Assembly: GCF_001751255.1 (NCBI RefSeq)
Contig: NZ_LJGW01000293.1
Coordinates: forward strand, 1 to 46,595
Direction: 5' to 3'
Length of the DNA stretch: 46,595 bases
Source of the DNA: Streptomyces nanshensis
GTDB taxonomy: Bacteria > Actinomycetota > Actinomycetes > Streptomycetales > Streptomycetaceae
A program made the translations under genes and the position numbers. This document shows positions 31,357 to 38,895 of the stretch, one piece after another (position 1 is the stretch's first letter; each line of letters starts with the position of its first letter). The notes beneath the pieces are model-generated. The model ran no database searches. It had not been told where the DNA came from and worked only from the letters and a program-made list of their open reading frames with translations.

Positions 31357-33326
31357 GCCTGTCCCTCCCTCACCTGCGGGTGCACGAGGTAGCGCGGAGC
31401 CGGCGGGCGCCCGCGCTTGCCCGTCCGGGGCGGGGTGTGGCTGCGTACGTAGCCGTGTTCTTCGAGGAGCGCGACGGCGGGCTCCAGTTCGGCGATGGTC
31501 GAGAACTCCGAGCGCGAGAGCTTGGCGAACAGGTCGCGGCGGGTGACCGTCTCCCAGCCGTTCGTGGCCAGGACATCGAGGAGCGAACGGGCACGTGCCT
31601 GGGCGGCGTCGGCGCCCATGAGGTCGAAGACCGTCAGGGCGTGGTCCGCGAAGTAATCGGCGATCTCGACGGCGGCCGTCATCGTGTCCGCGTCGACGGG
31701 CTTGGCGTAGCCGTCCCGCAAGTGGCGCGCCAGGTGGAGCAGTCCGGCGATGCGGGCCGCGGCGCCGATCAGCTTCCCCGCCCACTTCCCGACGTGGCCC
31801 AGCCTCCCGCCCTTGACCCGCAGTTGCGGCTCAACGCGCTCCTCGAAGGCAGTGAGTACGGCGGACGCTTCGGACGTCAGGGTGAGCACGACGGGGTCGG
31901 TCCGGTCGGCCAGCGACAAAGTGAGAGCGATGACGTTGCGCTCGTACGCCGCTGCCGTCTGCTCCGGAACGGGCGTCGGGTTGATCTTGCGGTAGCCGAC
32001 GAGCGATTCCGGGAGCGCGTAGAGGAAGCGGGCGAGGAGTCCGCGGCCGTCGAATCCGCGGTTTTTCCCGATCTCCTCCAGGACCGCAGGCTGTACAGCC
32101 AATCCCATGCTCAGGGCCGGGGATTCGATGTATTCCTCCCGCGTGCGGCGGTCGATCCGCAGCCTGTCCCCGGCGTGGCCCTTGAGGAAGACCTCCATGT
32201 TGGGGGTGCCGGAGTAGCGTCCGGCGATGATGTCGAAGATGCCGCCTTCGGCAGACAGCACCGACAGGCGTCCGCTCTGTTCTGCCAGCAGCGAGGAGAT
32301 GGCTTCGGGGGTGGCGTCGTCGACCGTCAGCCTGGGGTGGGGCGGCACCGTGAGCGCTTCCGCCTGCTGTGCCAGTCCGATGGCTTCGGCAACGAGGTTG
32401 TCCCGCTCCGGCCCGTCCGCGTTCGCTGCTTTGGCAGCCGCCTTGTCGGCGGCCTCCTGCGCCATCTTGCGGGTGAGGTCCGCCTCGACGATGAGACCGG
32501 CTGCCTCCTCGGCGATCGCCTTCTCAGCCTCGTACAAGGGCCCCGTCATGGCCGCGAAGACCGCCGACTTGCGGTTCGCCGGCGGGAGAGCCACCACTAC
32601 GTAGAGGTTGGTCGGCTCCCGCCAACGGCCGCGTACCTGCACCACGCTCCGGCCGCCGGCGGCCGTGGCGAGCACGCTCAACGCGAGCGCTCCGGCCATG
32701 TCGGTCGGCGTCTGCGTCTCCTCGGCGATGCCAGCGCAGAAGTCCGCGAGCCAGCCGGGCAGAGCGTGCAGTGGGAAGGTCGGCAGCTTGGGCCTGACGT
32801 TGAGCGGGATCGGCTCCTGCCAGGCTTCGGGCAGCTTCTCCTCTCCGAGTGCGAGCGCCTCCCGTACGTCGGCCGCCGTGGAATCCGGCGCCGTCGCTGC
32901 CTGTACGAGGCGGGTGCCGGCTTCCATCAGCCGCCGACGCTCGGCGAGTTCGTGCACGATCTCCGCGTAGTACGGGGCATGCGCCGTGGTCGGCACTGAC
33001 TGAACGAGGCCGTGCAGGTACGCGGGCCCGCCCGTACGCGACAGGTCCCCGTCGCGGTCCAAGGCGTGCGTCACGGTGATGGGGTCGACGGGCTTCCCCT
33101 GCTCGTGCAGAGCGATCACCGCGCGGTGAATCGTGGCGTGCGCCGGGCGGTAGTAGTCCTCCACGCTCAGCGTCGCCGTCACTTCGGTGATGACGGCCGC
33201 GGAGAGCATCATCGCGCCGACGACGGCCTGTTCCGCTTCCATGTCTGCGGGCGGGCCGCTGCTCTCACTGCGGTCGGGCAGGGACCGCACATTGCCGTAG
33301 GGCGATTCGCCCAGTCCGGATGGCAT
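31353..33326 (-). CDS. element replication protein: DnaB-N domain plus DUF3987
   Basis: A 657-residue protein. Residues about 28-140 (MEAEQAVVGAMML, then DPITVTHALDRDG) match the N-terminal domain of DnaB replicative helicase. From about 175 it is DUF3987 (AICE/phage helicase-primase-like), with a modified P-loop VALPPANRKSAVFAA, LSVLSAEGGIFDIIAGRYSG and SMGLAVQPAVLEEIG. The C-terminus ends with a winged helix (ATNGWETVTRRDLFAKL). The ATG at 33326 is certain: AGGAGG lies 7 nt before it. It takes the place of the pSAM2-type RepSA and should drive element replication after excision. Confidence 0.85.
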   Translation of the reverse strand: MPSGLGESPYGNVRSLPDRSESSGPPADMEAEQAVVGAMMLSAAVITEVTATLSVEDYYRPAHATIHRAVIALHEQGKPVDPITVTHALDRDGDLSRTGGPAYLHGLVQSVPTTAHAPYYAEIVHELAERRRLMEAGTRLVQAATAPDSTAADVREALALGEEKLPEAWQEPIPLNVRPKLPTFPLHALPGWLADFCAGIAEETQTPTDMAGALALSVLATAAGGRSVVQVRGRWREPTNLYVVVALPPANRKSAVFAAMTGPLYEAEKAIAEEAAGLIVEADLTRKMAQEAADKAAAKAANADGPERDNLVAEAIGLAQQAEALTVPPHPRLTVDDATPEAISSLLAEQSGRLSVLSAEGGIFDIIAGRYSGTPNMEVFLKGHAGDRLRIDRRTREEYIESPALSMGLAVQPAVLEEIGKNRGFDGRGLLARFLYALPESLVGYRKINPTPVPEQTAAAYERNVIALTLSLADRTDPVVLTLTSEASAVLTAFEERVEPQLRVKGGRLGHVGKWAGKLIGAAARIAGLLHLARHLRDGYAKPVDADTMTAAVEIADYFADHALTVFDLMGADAAQARARSLLDVLATNGWETVTRRDLFAKLSRSEFSTIAELEPAVALLEEHGYVRSHTPPRTGKRGRPPAPRYLVHPQVREGQA

Positions 33327-33363
33327 GCTGGTGTCCTCCTGTTTCTTGGTTGGGACGGGAGAA

Positions 33364-33408
33364 CCGAAGGCGGCGGGCTGCCTTGGTCGGGAGTGCTGCC
33401 GCCTTCGG
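33364..33408. terminator. hairpin in the rep leader region
   Basis: A perfect 11-bp stem CCGAAGGCGGC / GCCGCCTTCGG (33364-33374, 33398-33408). Its loop contains a second, partial copy of the shared leader sequence (TTGGTCGGGAGTG) found before other element genes. It separates rep from the small-gene cluster upstream. Confidence 0.6.
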
Positions 33409-33475
33409 GCCACCTGTGTGATGTGTGCTTCTGCGCTTCGCCGTTCTGCGTGGCGCGACGATGCGGACTCGGAGT

Positions 33476-33691
33476 TCACGCGGCCTGTCCGAGTGCTGCG
33501 AGCAGTTCGAGCAAGCTGCCGCCGACCGTGACGAGACGCCGTTCGATGGCCCGCCACGAGGCCGCGTCTATCGCCATGAGGCCGGAAGCTGCCGTCACGT
33601 GATCGCCGCGTTCCAGCGCTGTGAGGGCCTCCCGCAGCTCTCCGGCGGCCATGAGCGTGACGTGCTCCGGATCTTCGGCGGAGTGAGTCAT
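33476..33691 (-). CDS. 71-aa hypothetical AICE protein
   Basis: A 71-residue, mostly helical, acidic protein (ELREALTALERGDH, RRLVTVGGSLLELLAAL). No family recognised. Start ATG at 33691 with GGAAGGGAAAGG upstream. It lies in the minus-strand element operon between rep and the transfer genes. Confidence 0.6.
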   Translation of the reverse strand: MTHSAEDPEHVTLMAAGELREALTALERGDHVTAASGLMAIDAASWRAIERRLVTVGGSLLELLAALGQAA

Positions 33692-33708
33692 CTGCCTTTC
33701 CCTTCCTG

Positions 33709-33903
33709 CTAGTTGCCGATGCCCCCGACGACTTCGGCGAAGGCGTTCACGAACTGGTTGATGGGCCCGGCCGCGTCCGTGCCGCCGAGGTAGAAGCCGA
33801 AGAGCGCGACCAGGACGGCGGCGCCGAGCCCGACGGCGCGGAACTTCAGCAGGGCGGCGACGGTGACGCCGAGGATGAGCACGACGGAGAGGGTCAGAGT
33901 CAT
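33709..33903 (-). CDS. 64-aa small membrane protein of the element
   Basis: A 64-residue protein with two hydrophobic helices (LTLSVVLILGVTVAALLKF and GLGAAVLVALFGFYLGG) and a short Gly/Asn-rich tail. No cytoplasmic domain. Position and size resemble the Spd (spread) membrane proteins of Streptomyces conjugative plasmids, which help intramycelial spread. The ATG at 33903 has the shared ACCAGGAAGGAC leader. Confidence 0.65.
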   Translation of the reverse strand: MTLTLSVVLILGVTVAALLKFRAVGLGAAVLVALFGFYLGGTDAAGPINQFVNAFAEVVGGIGN

Positions 33904-33926
33904 GAGTGGACGTCCTTCCTGGTTGG

Positions 33927-34178
33927 TCAGCGGGTGCCGTCGCGGTGGATGCGGGCGGCGTGGTTGTAGATCCAGCGGCCGGCGCGGAGGCGTTTGCCGT
34001 GGCCTTCGCAGCGGCGGCAGTGCTTGCCGCGCTTGAGCTTTCCGCGGCGGGTGGTGGTGAGTTGGAAGCCGAGTCCGCGGCAATTGCGGCAGTTGCCGAA
34101 CGGCGAGAGCGCGCACAGTGCGGCGTAACTCAGAGCGATGAAGAGGAGACCGGGTATAGCGGTCAGGTCAGGGGTCAT
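33927..34178 (-). CDS. 83-aa membrane protein with paired zinc-finger-like knuckles
   Basis: An N-terminal hydrophobic helix (AIPGLLFIALSYAALCAL) is followed by two cysteine knuckles, CRNCRGLGF and CRRCEGHGKR, spaced about 19 residues apart, like half of a DnaJ CxxCxGxG zinc domain. The tail is basic (WIYNHAARIHRDGTR). Short membrane proteins of this type recur in AICE transfer operons; function unknown, possibly spreading. Confidence 0.7.
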   Translation of the reverse strand: MTPDLTAIPGLLFIALSYAALCALSPFGNCRNCRGLGFQLTTTRRGKLKRGKHCRRCEGHGKRLRAGRWIYNHAARIHRDGTR

Positions 34179-34220
34179 GAAGCCCTCCCAGGGCCGGCTT
34201 CGGGCATGGCTGGGGTAGGG

Positions 34221-34308
34221 CCGCTATCCACTAGCGGCCTGATCAGGCGGTATATGGAGTGCTAGCGGGGCCGCTAACGTTAGCGGGGTGTACTGCTAGC
34301 GATAGCGG
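34221..34308. repeat. TAGCGG repeat cluster next to tra, candidate clt
   Basis: TAGCGG is present at 34232, 34263, 34281 and 34303 (and TAGCGA at 34297), and inverted as CCGCTA at 34221 and 34271. Two of these form the perfect 16-bp palindrome CCGCTAACGTTAGCGG (34271-34286). The cluster lies just after the tra stop. In Streptomyces plasmids TraB recognises short tandem repeats in clt through its C-terminal winged helix, and clt usually adjoins traB. A repressor operator for the downstream small genes is the main alternative. Confidence 0.55.
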
Positions 34309-34318
34309 CCCCGCAGGC

Positions 34319-36535
34319 TCATCCGGCGTCGCGCTTTCCGTCACGCTCCGCGACAGTGGCGGTGATGTCGGCGCGGACAATGCCGCGCCGGTTGACGACC
34401 TTGCCCTCCACGCGGCGGCCGATCTGGACGGACTCGATGCGGTAGGGCTTGAGCGCGGCCGTCAACTGCTCGGCGCCCCAGCCGTCGTAGACCTCCGGCC
34501 GCAGATCGGCGAGGCGTTCGGCGACAGTCTCGGACCACGCCTTGGCCTCCTTGGCCGGTACGACGGCGAGGATGTCGGTCAGCAGCGTGTCCCCGCCCTT
34601 GGTCCGCTCCGGCTCTTCCCCGGCGGCGTAGCCGGTCAGGGTTCCTGCCTGGATGCGTGCCTTGCGGGCGCGGGCGCAGATGCGTTCGGCTTCCACGCTG
34701 TCGATGTAGTAGCCGCGGGTGATCTGCGGCTCGTCGAGGGCCCCGGCGAGGTAACCGATGCCCTTGTCGGCCTTGGTGAAGCTGGTGGCCTGGATACCGC
34801 GCCGGTACATCGAGGTGCCCAGCACCATGTCGTTCTCCAGCTGGCCCATCACCCGCAGGCAGAAGCGGGTGCCGACGTTCGCGGAGATGGCTGTGGGCAG
34901 GCTCTCCTTGTCCGGCCGCTGCGTGGCCAGCAGAAGGATGATGCCCAGTGCGCGGCCGCGCTTGATGATGGCCGTGCACAGGTTGCCCGCCTCCTTGCCG
35001 AACTCCCCGTGTGCGAAGAGGTCCTGGCACTCGTCGATGGCCAGGACCAGCGGGTGCAGGCCCAGGGAGCGGTTGGCGGCCAGTTCCGGAGTGACCTTGT
35101 TCTCCGGGCACTTGTCCTTCGGCAGCGACCCGATGACGTCCGCCCGGCGCTCCAACTCCCGGTAGACGTAGCGGATGCCGTCGAGCGCGGCCTCGTAGGT
35201 CTCGTCTTTGGCGCCCTTGGCGTAGTCCGCGGCGACGCTCTCGCCGATCGGGTCCAGGTCGCCGGTGCCCTTCAGCTCGTACACCAGCATCTCGGCCGTC
35301 ACGTCCAGGGCGGCGGCCAGCAGCGGGCGGGCCAGCGCGAAGGTCTTGCCCATGCCGGGCATGGCCCCGATCAGCATGTTGTCGTACATCAGCGTGATGT
35401 CGATGCGGCGTCCACGCTGGTCGGTACCGAACGGCACGGGCTTGAACAGCGATGTCGTACCGGACTTGGCCAACGGCCAGACGGGCTTGTCCATCTTGTT
35501 CAGCGCCTTGTCGCCGACCCACAACACCATGCGGCCGGCGTGCTCGTCCGGGACCGGCTCGGGCCACACGCAACCCAGCGGGCGCCGCAGCCCGGACGCG
35601 AGCCGCTCGCGGCGGTCGAGGATGTCTGCCACCGTCACGCCGTACGGAAGGTCGACGTCCGCTCGCCAACCTGGCCCGTCCCGGGTGATCGGCGCGGGGA
35701 AGCGGATGCCCTCACCGCCCTTGCCCAGCGCCTTGTTGACCTCCGCGATCCCAAGGGCACCCATGGCGCGCTCGACGATCGTGGAGGTGAGGCGTTCGAC
35801 CTGCGTGGCGACGACGGCGCGGGAGACGACGGGCTTGTCCGTCGACATGCCCGCCGCACCCAGCGCCAGGGTGACCGCGGCAACGGCCGTCGACAGCAGC
35901 CACGTCGGGGCCAACACCCACAGCGCCAGCGCACCCGGCAACCCGACCAACAGCGACAGCGCCACCACGGCGCCACGCCAGCGCACCCGACGATCCCGCT
36001 GGCGGGAGAGCTTCAGGTACTCCCCCACGGCCGAGTTGCCCAGGCTGGCCGTGGTCTGACGCATGGCTTCGCCCTCGGCATCGGACGCCCACCGCATGGT
36101 GCCGCCGACGAAGCGGGCGAAGCCGCGCGGCGCCTGGGCAGCGAGCCGCAGCGTGTACCAGGGCAGGCGCAGCGCGTGGTAGAGGCTGGTGTGTCCGGCG
36201 TAGCCGATCAACCAGCCGACGCCGTCCAGCAGTTCCGGCTTCGACCGCAGCCACGCAGGCAGCACCCTGTTTCGCCGGGCACCCCGCACACGCTCCATCA
36301 GCCCCGGGCCGGTGACGGTCAGCGGGTCGACCATCAGCGCCACGTCGCCCGACTCCTCATGCCGACCCTCGTCCTGTGTGCTGGTCGACGCATCGAGAGT
36401 GTCGGTCGGGTTGCTGCGGACCGACCGAGCCTTGTTGAGGTCGAGTACCGCGCCGCCCGACTCGTCGGCAGCCATCTCGGCTTCCAGCCGGGCGAACAGG
36501 TCGTGGTTCTTGTCGTGGTCATCGGAGTGGTTCAC
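34319..36535 (-). CDS. tra: TraB/TraSA-type FtsK-like DNA transfer ATPase
   Basis: A 738-residue membrane translocase that moves double-stranded DNA between mycelial compartments. The N-terminal third has helices around residues 185-230 (VALSLLVGLPGALALWVLAP). The motor has Walker A GAMPGMGKTFALARP, an acidic ELKGTGDLD segment, Walker B LVLAIDECQDLFAHGEFGKE and LLLATQRPDKESLP, typical of FtsK/SpoIIIE/TraB. The C-terminal about 80 residues form the winged helix that reads clt (WGAEQLTAALKP, then GRRVEGKVVNRRG). Start GTG at 36535 follows the shared CCCAACCAAGGAAG leader. Confidence 0.93.
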   Translation of the reverse strand: MNHSDDHDKNHDLFARLEAEMAADESGGAVLDLNKARSVRSNPTDTLDASTSTQDEGRHEESGDVALMVDPLTVTGPGLMERVRGARRNRVLPAWLRSKPELLDGVGWLIGYAGHTSLYHALRLPWYTLRLAAQAPRGFARFVGGTMRWASDAEGEAMRQTTASLGNSAVGEYLKLSRQRDRRVRWRGAVVALSLLVGLPGALALWVLAPTWLLSTAVAAVTLALGAAGMSTDKPVVSRAVVATQVERLTSTIVERAMGALGIAEVNKALGKGGEGIRFPAPITRDGPGWRADVDLPYGVTVADILDRRERLASGLRRPLGCVWPEPVPDEHAGRMVLWVGDKALNKMDKPVWPLAKSGTTSLFKPVPFGTDQRGRRIDITLMYDNMLIGAMPGMGKTFALARPLLAAALDVTAEMLVYELKGTGDLDPIGESVAADYAKGAKDETYEAALDGIRYVYRELERRADVIGSLPKDKCPENKVTPELAANRSLGLHPLVLAIDECQDLFAHGEFGKEAGNLCTAIIKRGRALGIILLLATQRPDKESLPTAISANVGTRFCLRVMGQLENDMVLGTSMYRRGIQATSFTKADKGIGYLAGALDEPQITRGYYIDSVEAERICARARKARIQAGTLTGYAAGEEPERTKGGDTLLTDILAVVPAKEAKAWSETVAERLADLRPEVYDGWGAEQLTAALKPYRIESVQIGRRVEGKVVNRRGIVRADITATVAERDGKRDAG

Positions 36536-36565
36536 TGAACTTCCTTCCTTGGTTGGGAGGTGCGC

Positions 36566-36605
36566 GGGGCCCGGCCCTCAGCCGCCAAGCAAGCGGCCGG
36601 GCCCC
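36566..36605 (-). terminator. terminator between DUF2637 gene and tra
   Basis: A perfect 11-bp stem GGGGCCCGGCC / GGCCGGGCCCC (36566-36576, 36595-36605) with an 18-nt loop, about 100 nt beyond the DUF2637 gene stop on the minus strand and just before the tra leader. Confidence 0.75.
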
Positions 36606-36702
36606 GTCGTTGGGTGAGCAGGAACTTGAGCACTGATCGGGGTGCATGACCGGAAGAATTTTCCGGGCCGTCTGGCGTTCCGGGTTCACGTGTGCGCGAC
36701 GC

Positions 36703-37716
36703 TCACGACGCCGCCGTCTCCAGCTCAGCGGTCGCGGAGTCCGAGGGGAGCTCAGCGCGCTCGTTCTTGAGTGCGTCGCGCAGCTGCCGGGAGCGTTCCT
36801 GTCCGCAGCCGACTGCGTTGCGGATCGGCTCCGCCTTCAGTTGCTCGACCGTCCACGCGGCGGTCACCACACGAGCGTTGGCCAACTGCTCAGCAAACGT
36901 CAGCCGCAGAACCTTGCTGCCCTTCCGACGCCTCGGAGTCCGTCGCGGACGCGCCGTCCGCGACGCCGCCTGTTCCCTGTTCGACTCGGCGGTCGGGTCG
37001 GATACGCACCGGGTGTCGGGGGCCGACGGCATGGCGTCGGCCGGGGCAAGCTCTCCGAGCTTCAGCAGCACGCGAGTGCGGCGGTCGGCCTTGGAGCGCC
37101 AGCGGCGCCCGTGCTCCTCCCACAAGTCCGCGCGGACGAGCTGTCGCCGCTTCTCCACTTCAAGCGCCTCGCGGTAGCTGGTGATCTCCCACAGCGTCAT
37201 CCGCCGCCACAGAGCGAACGTCGAGGGGAACGCCAGCAGCCAACGCGACCGCCGGATCTTCTCCATGCGCGTACCGGTCACCGCGCCGATACGCGTGGCG
37301 TAGACGTGTGCGGCGACCTCGGAGAGTACGACCCACAGCAGCGGCATCGTGCCGTGCGCGGCTTTGGCCGCCATGTTCTGGCCGGCGGAGACGTTCAGGT
37401 AGCAGGTGACCAAGGTCAGGGCCCAGGGCACCCAACGCACCCACGCCAGCGGCATGTTCATCCGGATCAGCAGCAGGTTGGCTGCGGTGAAAACCGGGAT
37501 CGCGACGTCAATGCCGGTCGGCAGCATCCACGGTTCGGTGAAGCCCCACCGCTCAGCGGCCCTGGAGACCGAGCCGAACGAGACGGCGAGACCAAGCCCG
37601 CCCACCCCAGCGCCACCAGCGCTGACCGTGCTCAACAGGATGCGTTCCGGCCTGCTCAGCGGCGGCACCTTCCTGCCAGTGACGGGAGCGCGCTTGATCA
37701 GGTCAACGCCCATCAC
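36703..37716 (-). CDS. DUF2637 membrane protein (Spd-like)
   Basis: A 337-residue protein. Four hydrophobic helices lie in the first 150 residues (for example VSAGGAGVGGLGLAVSF and WVPWALTLVTCYLNVS), the DUF2637 layout common in AICEs and plasmids. The cytoplasmic C-terminal half is basic and Arg/Lys-rich (RTARPRRTPRRRKG), ending in a helix-turn-helix-like stretch. GTG at 37716 overlaps the previous stop (GTGA); the adjacent ATG at 37713 is the alternative. DUF2637 proteins are tied to transfer or spread in these elements; the precise job is unknown. Confidence 0.8.
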   Translation of the reverse strand: MMGVDLIKRAPVTGRKVPPLSRPERILLSTVSAGGAGVGGLGLAVSFGSVSRAAERWGFTEPWMLPTGIDVAIPVFTAANLLLIRMNMPLAWVRWVPWALTLVTCYLNVSAGQNMAAKAAHGTMPLLWVVLSEVAAHVYATRIGAVTGTRMEKIRRSRWLLAFPSTFALWRRMTLWEITSYREALEVEKRRQLVRADLWEEHGRRWRSKADRRTRVLLKLGELAPADAMPSAPDTRCVSDPTAESNREQAASRTARPRRTPRRRKGSKVLRLTFAEQLANARVVTAAWTVEQLKAEPIRNAVGCGQERSRQLRDALKNERAELPSDSATAELETAAS

Positions 37717-38018
37717 GCGGCCCTCCGCTCGCCGCGAGTTTCACGGTCGACGGAGGTGGAGCGCAGTCCGGGGGCCGAGACTGCCGCCCCCAGCGGGGAG
37801 ACATTCTGCGACGCACGCGTGTCCCTGGCCAGGTCCACGACCAACCTCACGGCCAGATCGAACAGTTCCGGGTCCTCGGCGAGGATGTCGCGACCGGCGT
37901 CGAACCGAGCCGTACGTTCCTCGTCTGTCTCCTCGTCGGGACCAAGCCAAAGGTCCAGCGCGAGTTCTAGCGCGTCGTCATCTGTGACGACCTGGTGGTG
38001 GCCGATGAAGTGCCTCAT
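37713..38018 (-). CDS. 101-aa hypothetical acidic protein
   Basis: A 101-residue acidic protein (DDDALELALDLWLGPDEETDEE, shown in part: DEETDEERTARFDAGRD). No family recognised. ATG at 38018 preceded by the shared leader CCCGACCAGGAAGCAGG. First gene of a transcript with the DUF2637 gene (overlapping stop/start). Confidence 0.65.
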   Translation of the reverse strand: MRHFIGHHQVVTDDDALELALDLWLGPDEETDEERTARFDAGRDILAEDPELFDLAVRLVVDLARDTRASQNVSPLGAAVSAPGLRSTSVDRETRGERRAA

Positions 38019-38329
38019 TGGCGCCTGCTTCCTGGTCGGGACGGGACGCGGCGTGCCTGCGTTTGGTCGGGAGTGCCGCCGCTCTGCACCACCGAGACGG
38101 TGCAGTGGCCAATCGCCCTGTGCGAGTGGTCATGACCCGCGACGCCGCAGCTCAGGCGGCATCACGGATCAAAATCACTCGGGATCAACACGCTGTTGAG
38201 TTGTCAATGAACGGTCGCTCCGGCCAGCGGGGTGCTCATTGTCGGGCTTTAGAATGACCTAGGTCTCTGATCAGGGCAAGTGGTTCCCTGCACTGAGTTG
38301 GATTGACCTAGACCGGTTAGGCTTCAGGT
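38019..38329. promoter_or_regulatory. divergent control region of the AICE with CTAG operators
   Basis: Lies between the minus-strand transfer genes and the plus-strand regulators. It holds a hairpin CTGCACC / GGTGCAG (38084-38105), a -10-like TAGAAT at 38250-38255 joined to the perfect palindrome GACCTAGGTC (38256-38265), and a second near copy GACCTAGACC (38305-38314). These look like the operator of the GntR gene that follows. Confidence 0.55.
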
Positions 38330-38710
38330 ATGGAGTGGACCGCCGAAACACCGCCGACGGCCAAGGACATCGCCGCCTACTACCGGCGGGAGATCGCGAA
38401 CGGCAACCTCGCGCCGTCGCATCAACTCCCGGCCGGCCGCGGACTCGCGGCCAAACTTCACGTCGCGACCATGACCGTGCAGAGCGCGTACGCCCAGTTG
38501 GCGGCCGAAGGGCTCGTGGACACCCGCCAGGGAAGCGGCACCTTCGTACGCGACGCCGCGAGCGGCGCACCGAGTGCTCAGGACGCTGCTCAGGGTCTGC
38601 GCGAGCTTCAGATTCAACTCAACGCCGTCACATCGCAGCTCGCCGAACTCACGACCCGCGTCACGGACTTGGAGACCGAGAGAGCTTCGGACGACGGGCC
38701 CGCTTCGTAG
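38330..38710 (+). CDS. short GntR-family regulator
   Basis: A 126-residue protein with the GntR winged helix: PTAKDIAAYYRREIANGNLA, LPAGRGLAAKLHVATMTVQS, then GLVDTRQGSGTFVRD. No effector-binding domain follows; instead a C-terminal coiled coil (LRELQIQLNAVTSQLAELTT) probably dimerises it. This compact type is common in AICEs and likely represses the divergent transfer operon or itself through the GACCTAG motifs upstream. No SD precedes the ATG at 38330, so a leaderless mRNA is possible. Confidence 0.85.
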   Translation: MEWTAETPPTAKDIAAYYRREIANGNLAPSHQLPAGRGLAAKLHVATMTVQSAYAQLAAEGLVDTRQGSGTFVRDAASGAPSAQDAAQGLRELQIQLNAVTSQLAELTTRVTDLETERASDDGPAS

Positions 38711-38895
38711 CTCGCCGACAGCAGTCGTAATCCCACTGCGGTTCATCCCTCCTTCCATCGTCGTCTCCCTTCTCGGTTCTGCGTCGATAGGCTGGTTGTG
38801 CCTGTCACTCCGTTGTAGACGGGGAATCGGCTGACCGACAGAAGAGACATGTGGCCGCCGTCACCCAGCCACATGGGCCACATGGGGGAGGCGAA

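Noticed and set aside
30234-32999. 921-codon plus-strand frame across int, xis and rep
   Set aside because: Runs antisense to three genes with intact catalytic or HTH motifs; it has no motif of its own.
34259-36538. 759-codon plus-strand frame over tra
   Set aside because: Antisense shadow of the FtsK-like tra gene; no family-like motifs and composition typical of a complementary frame.
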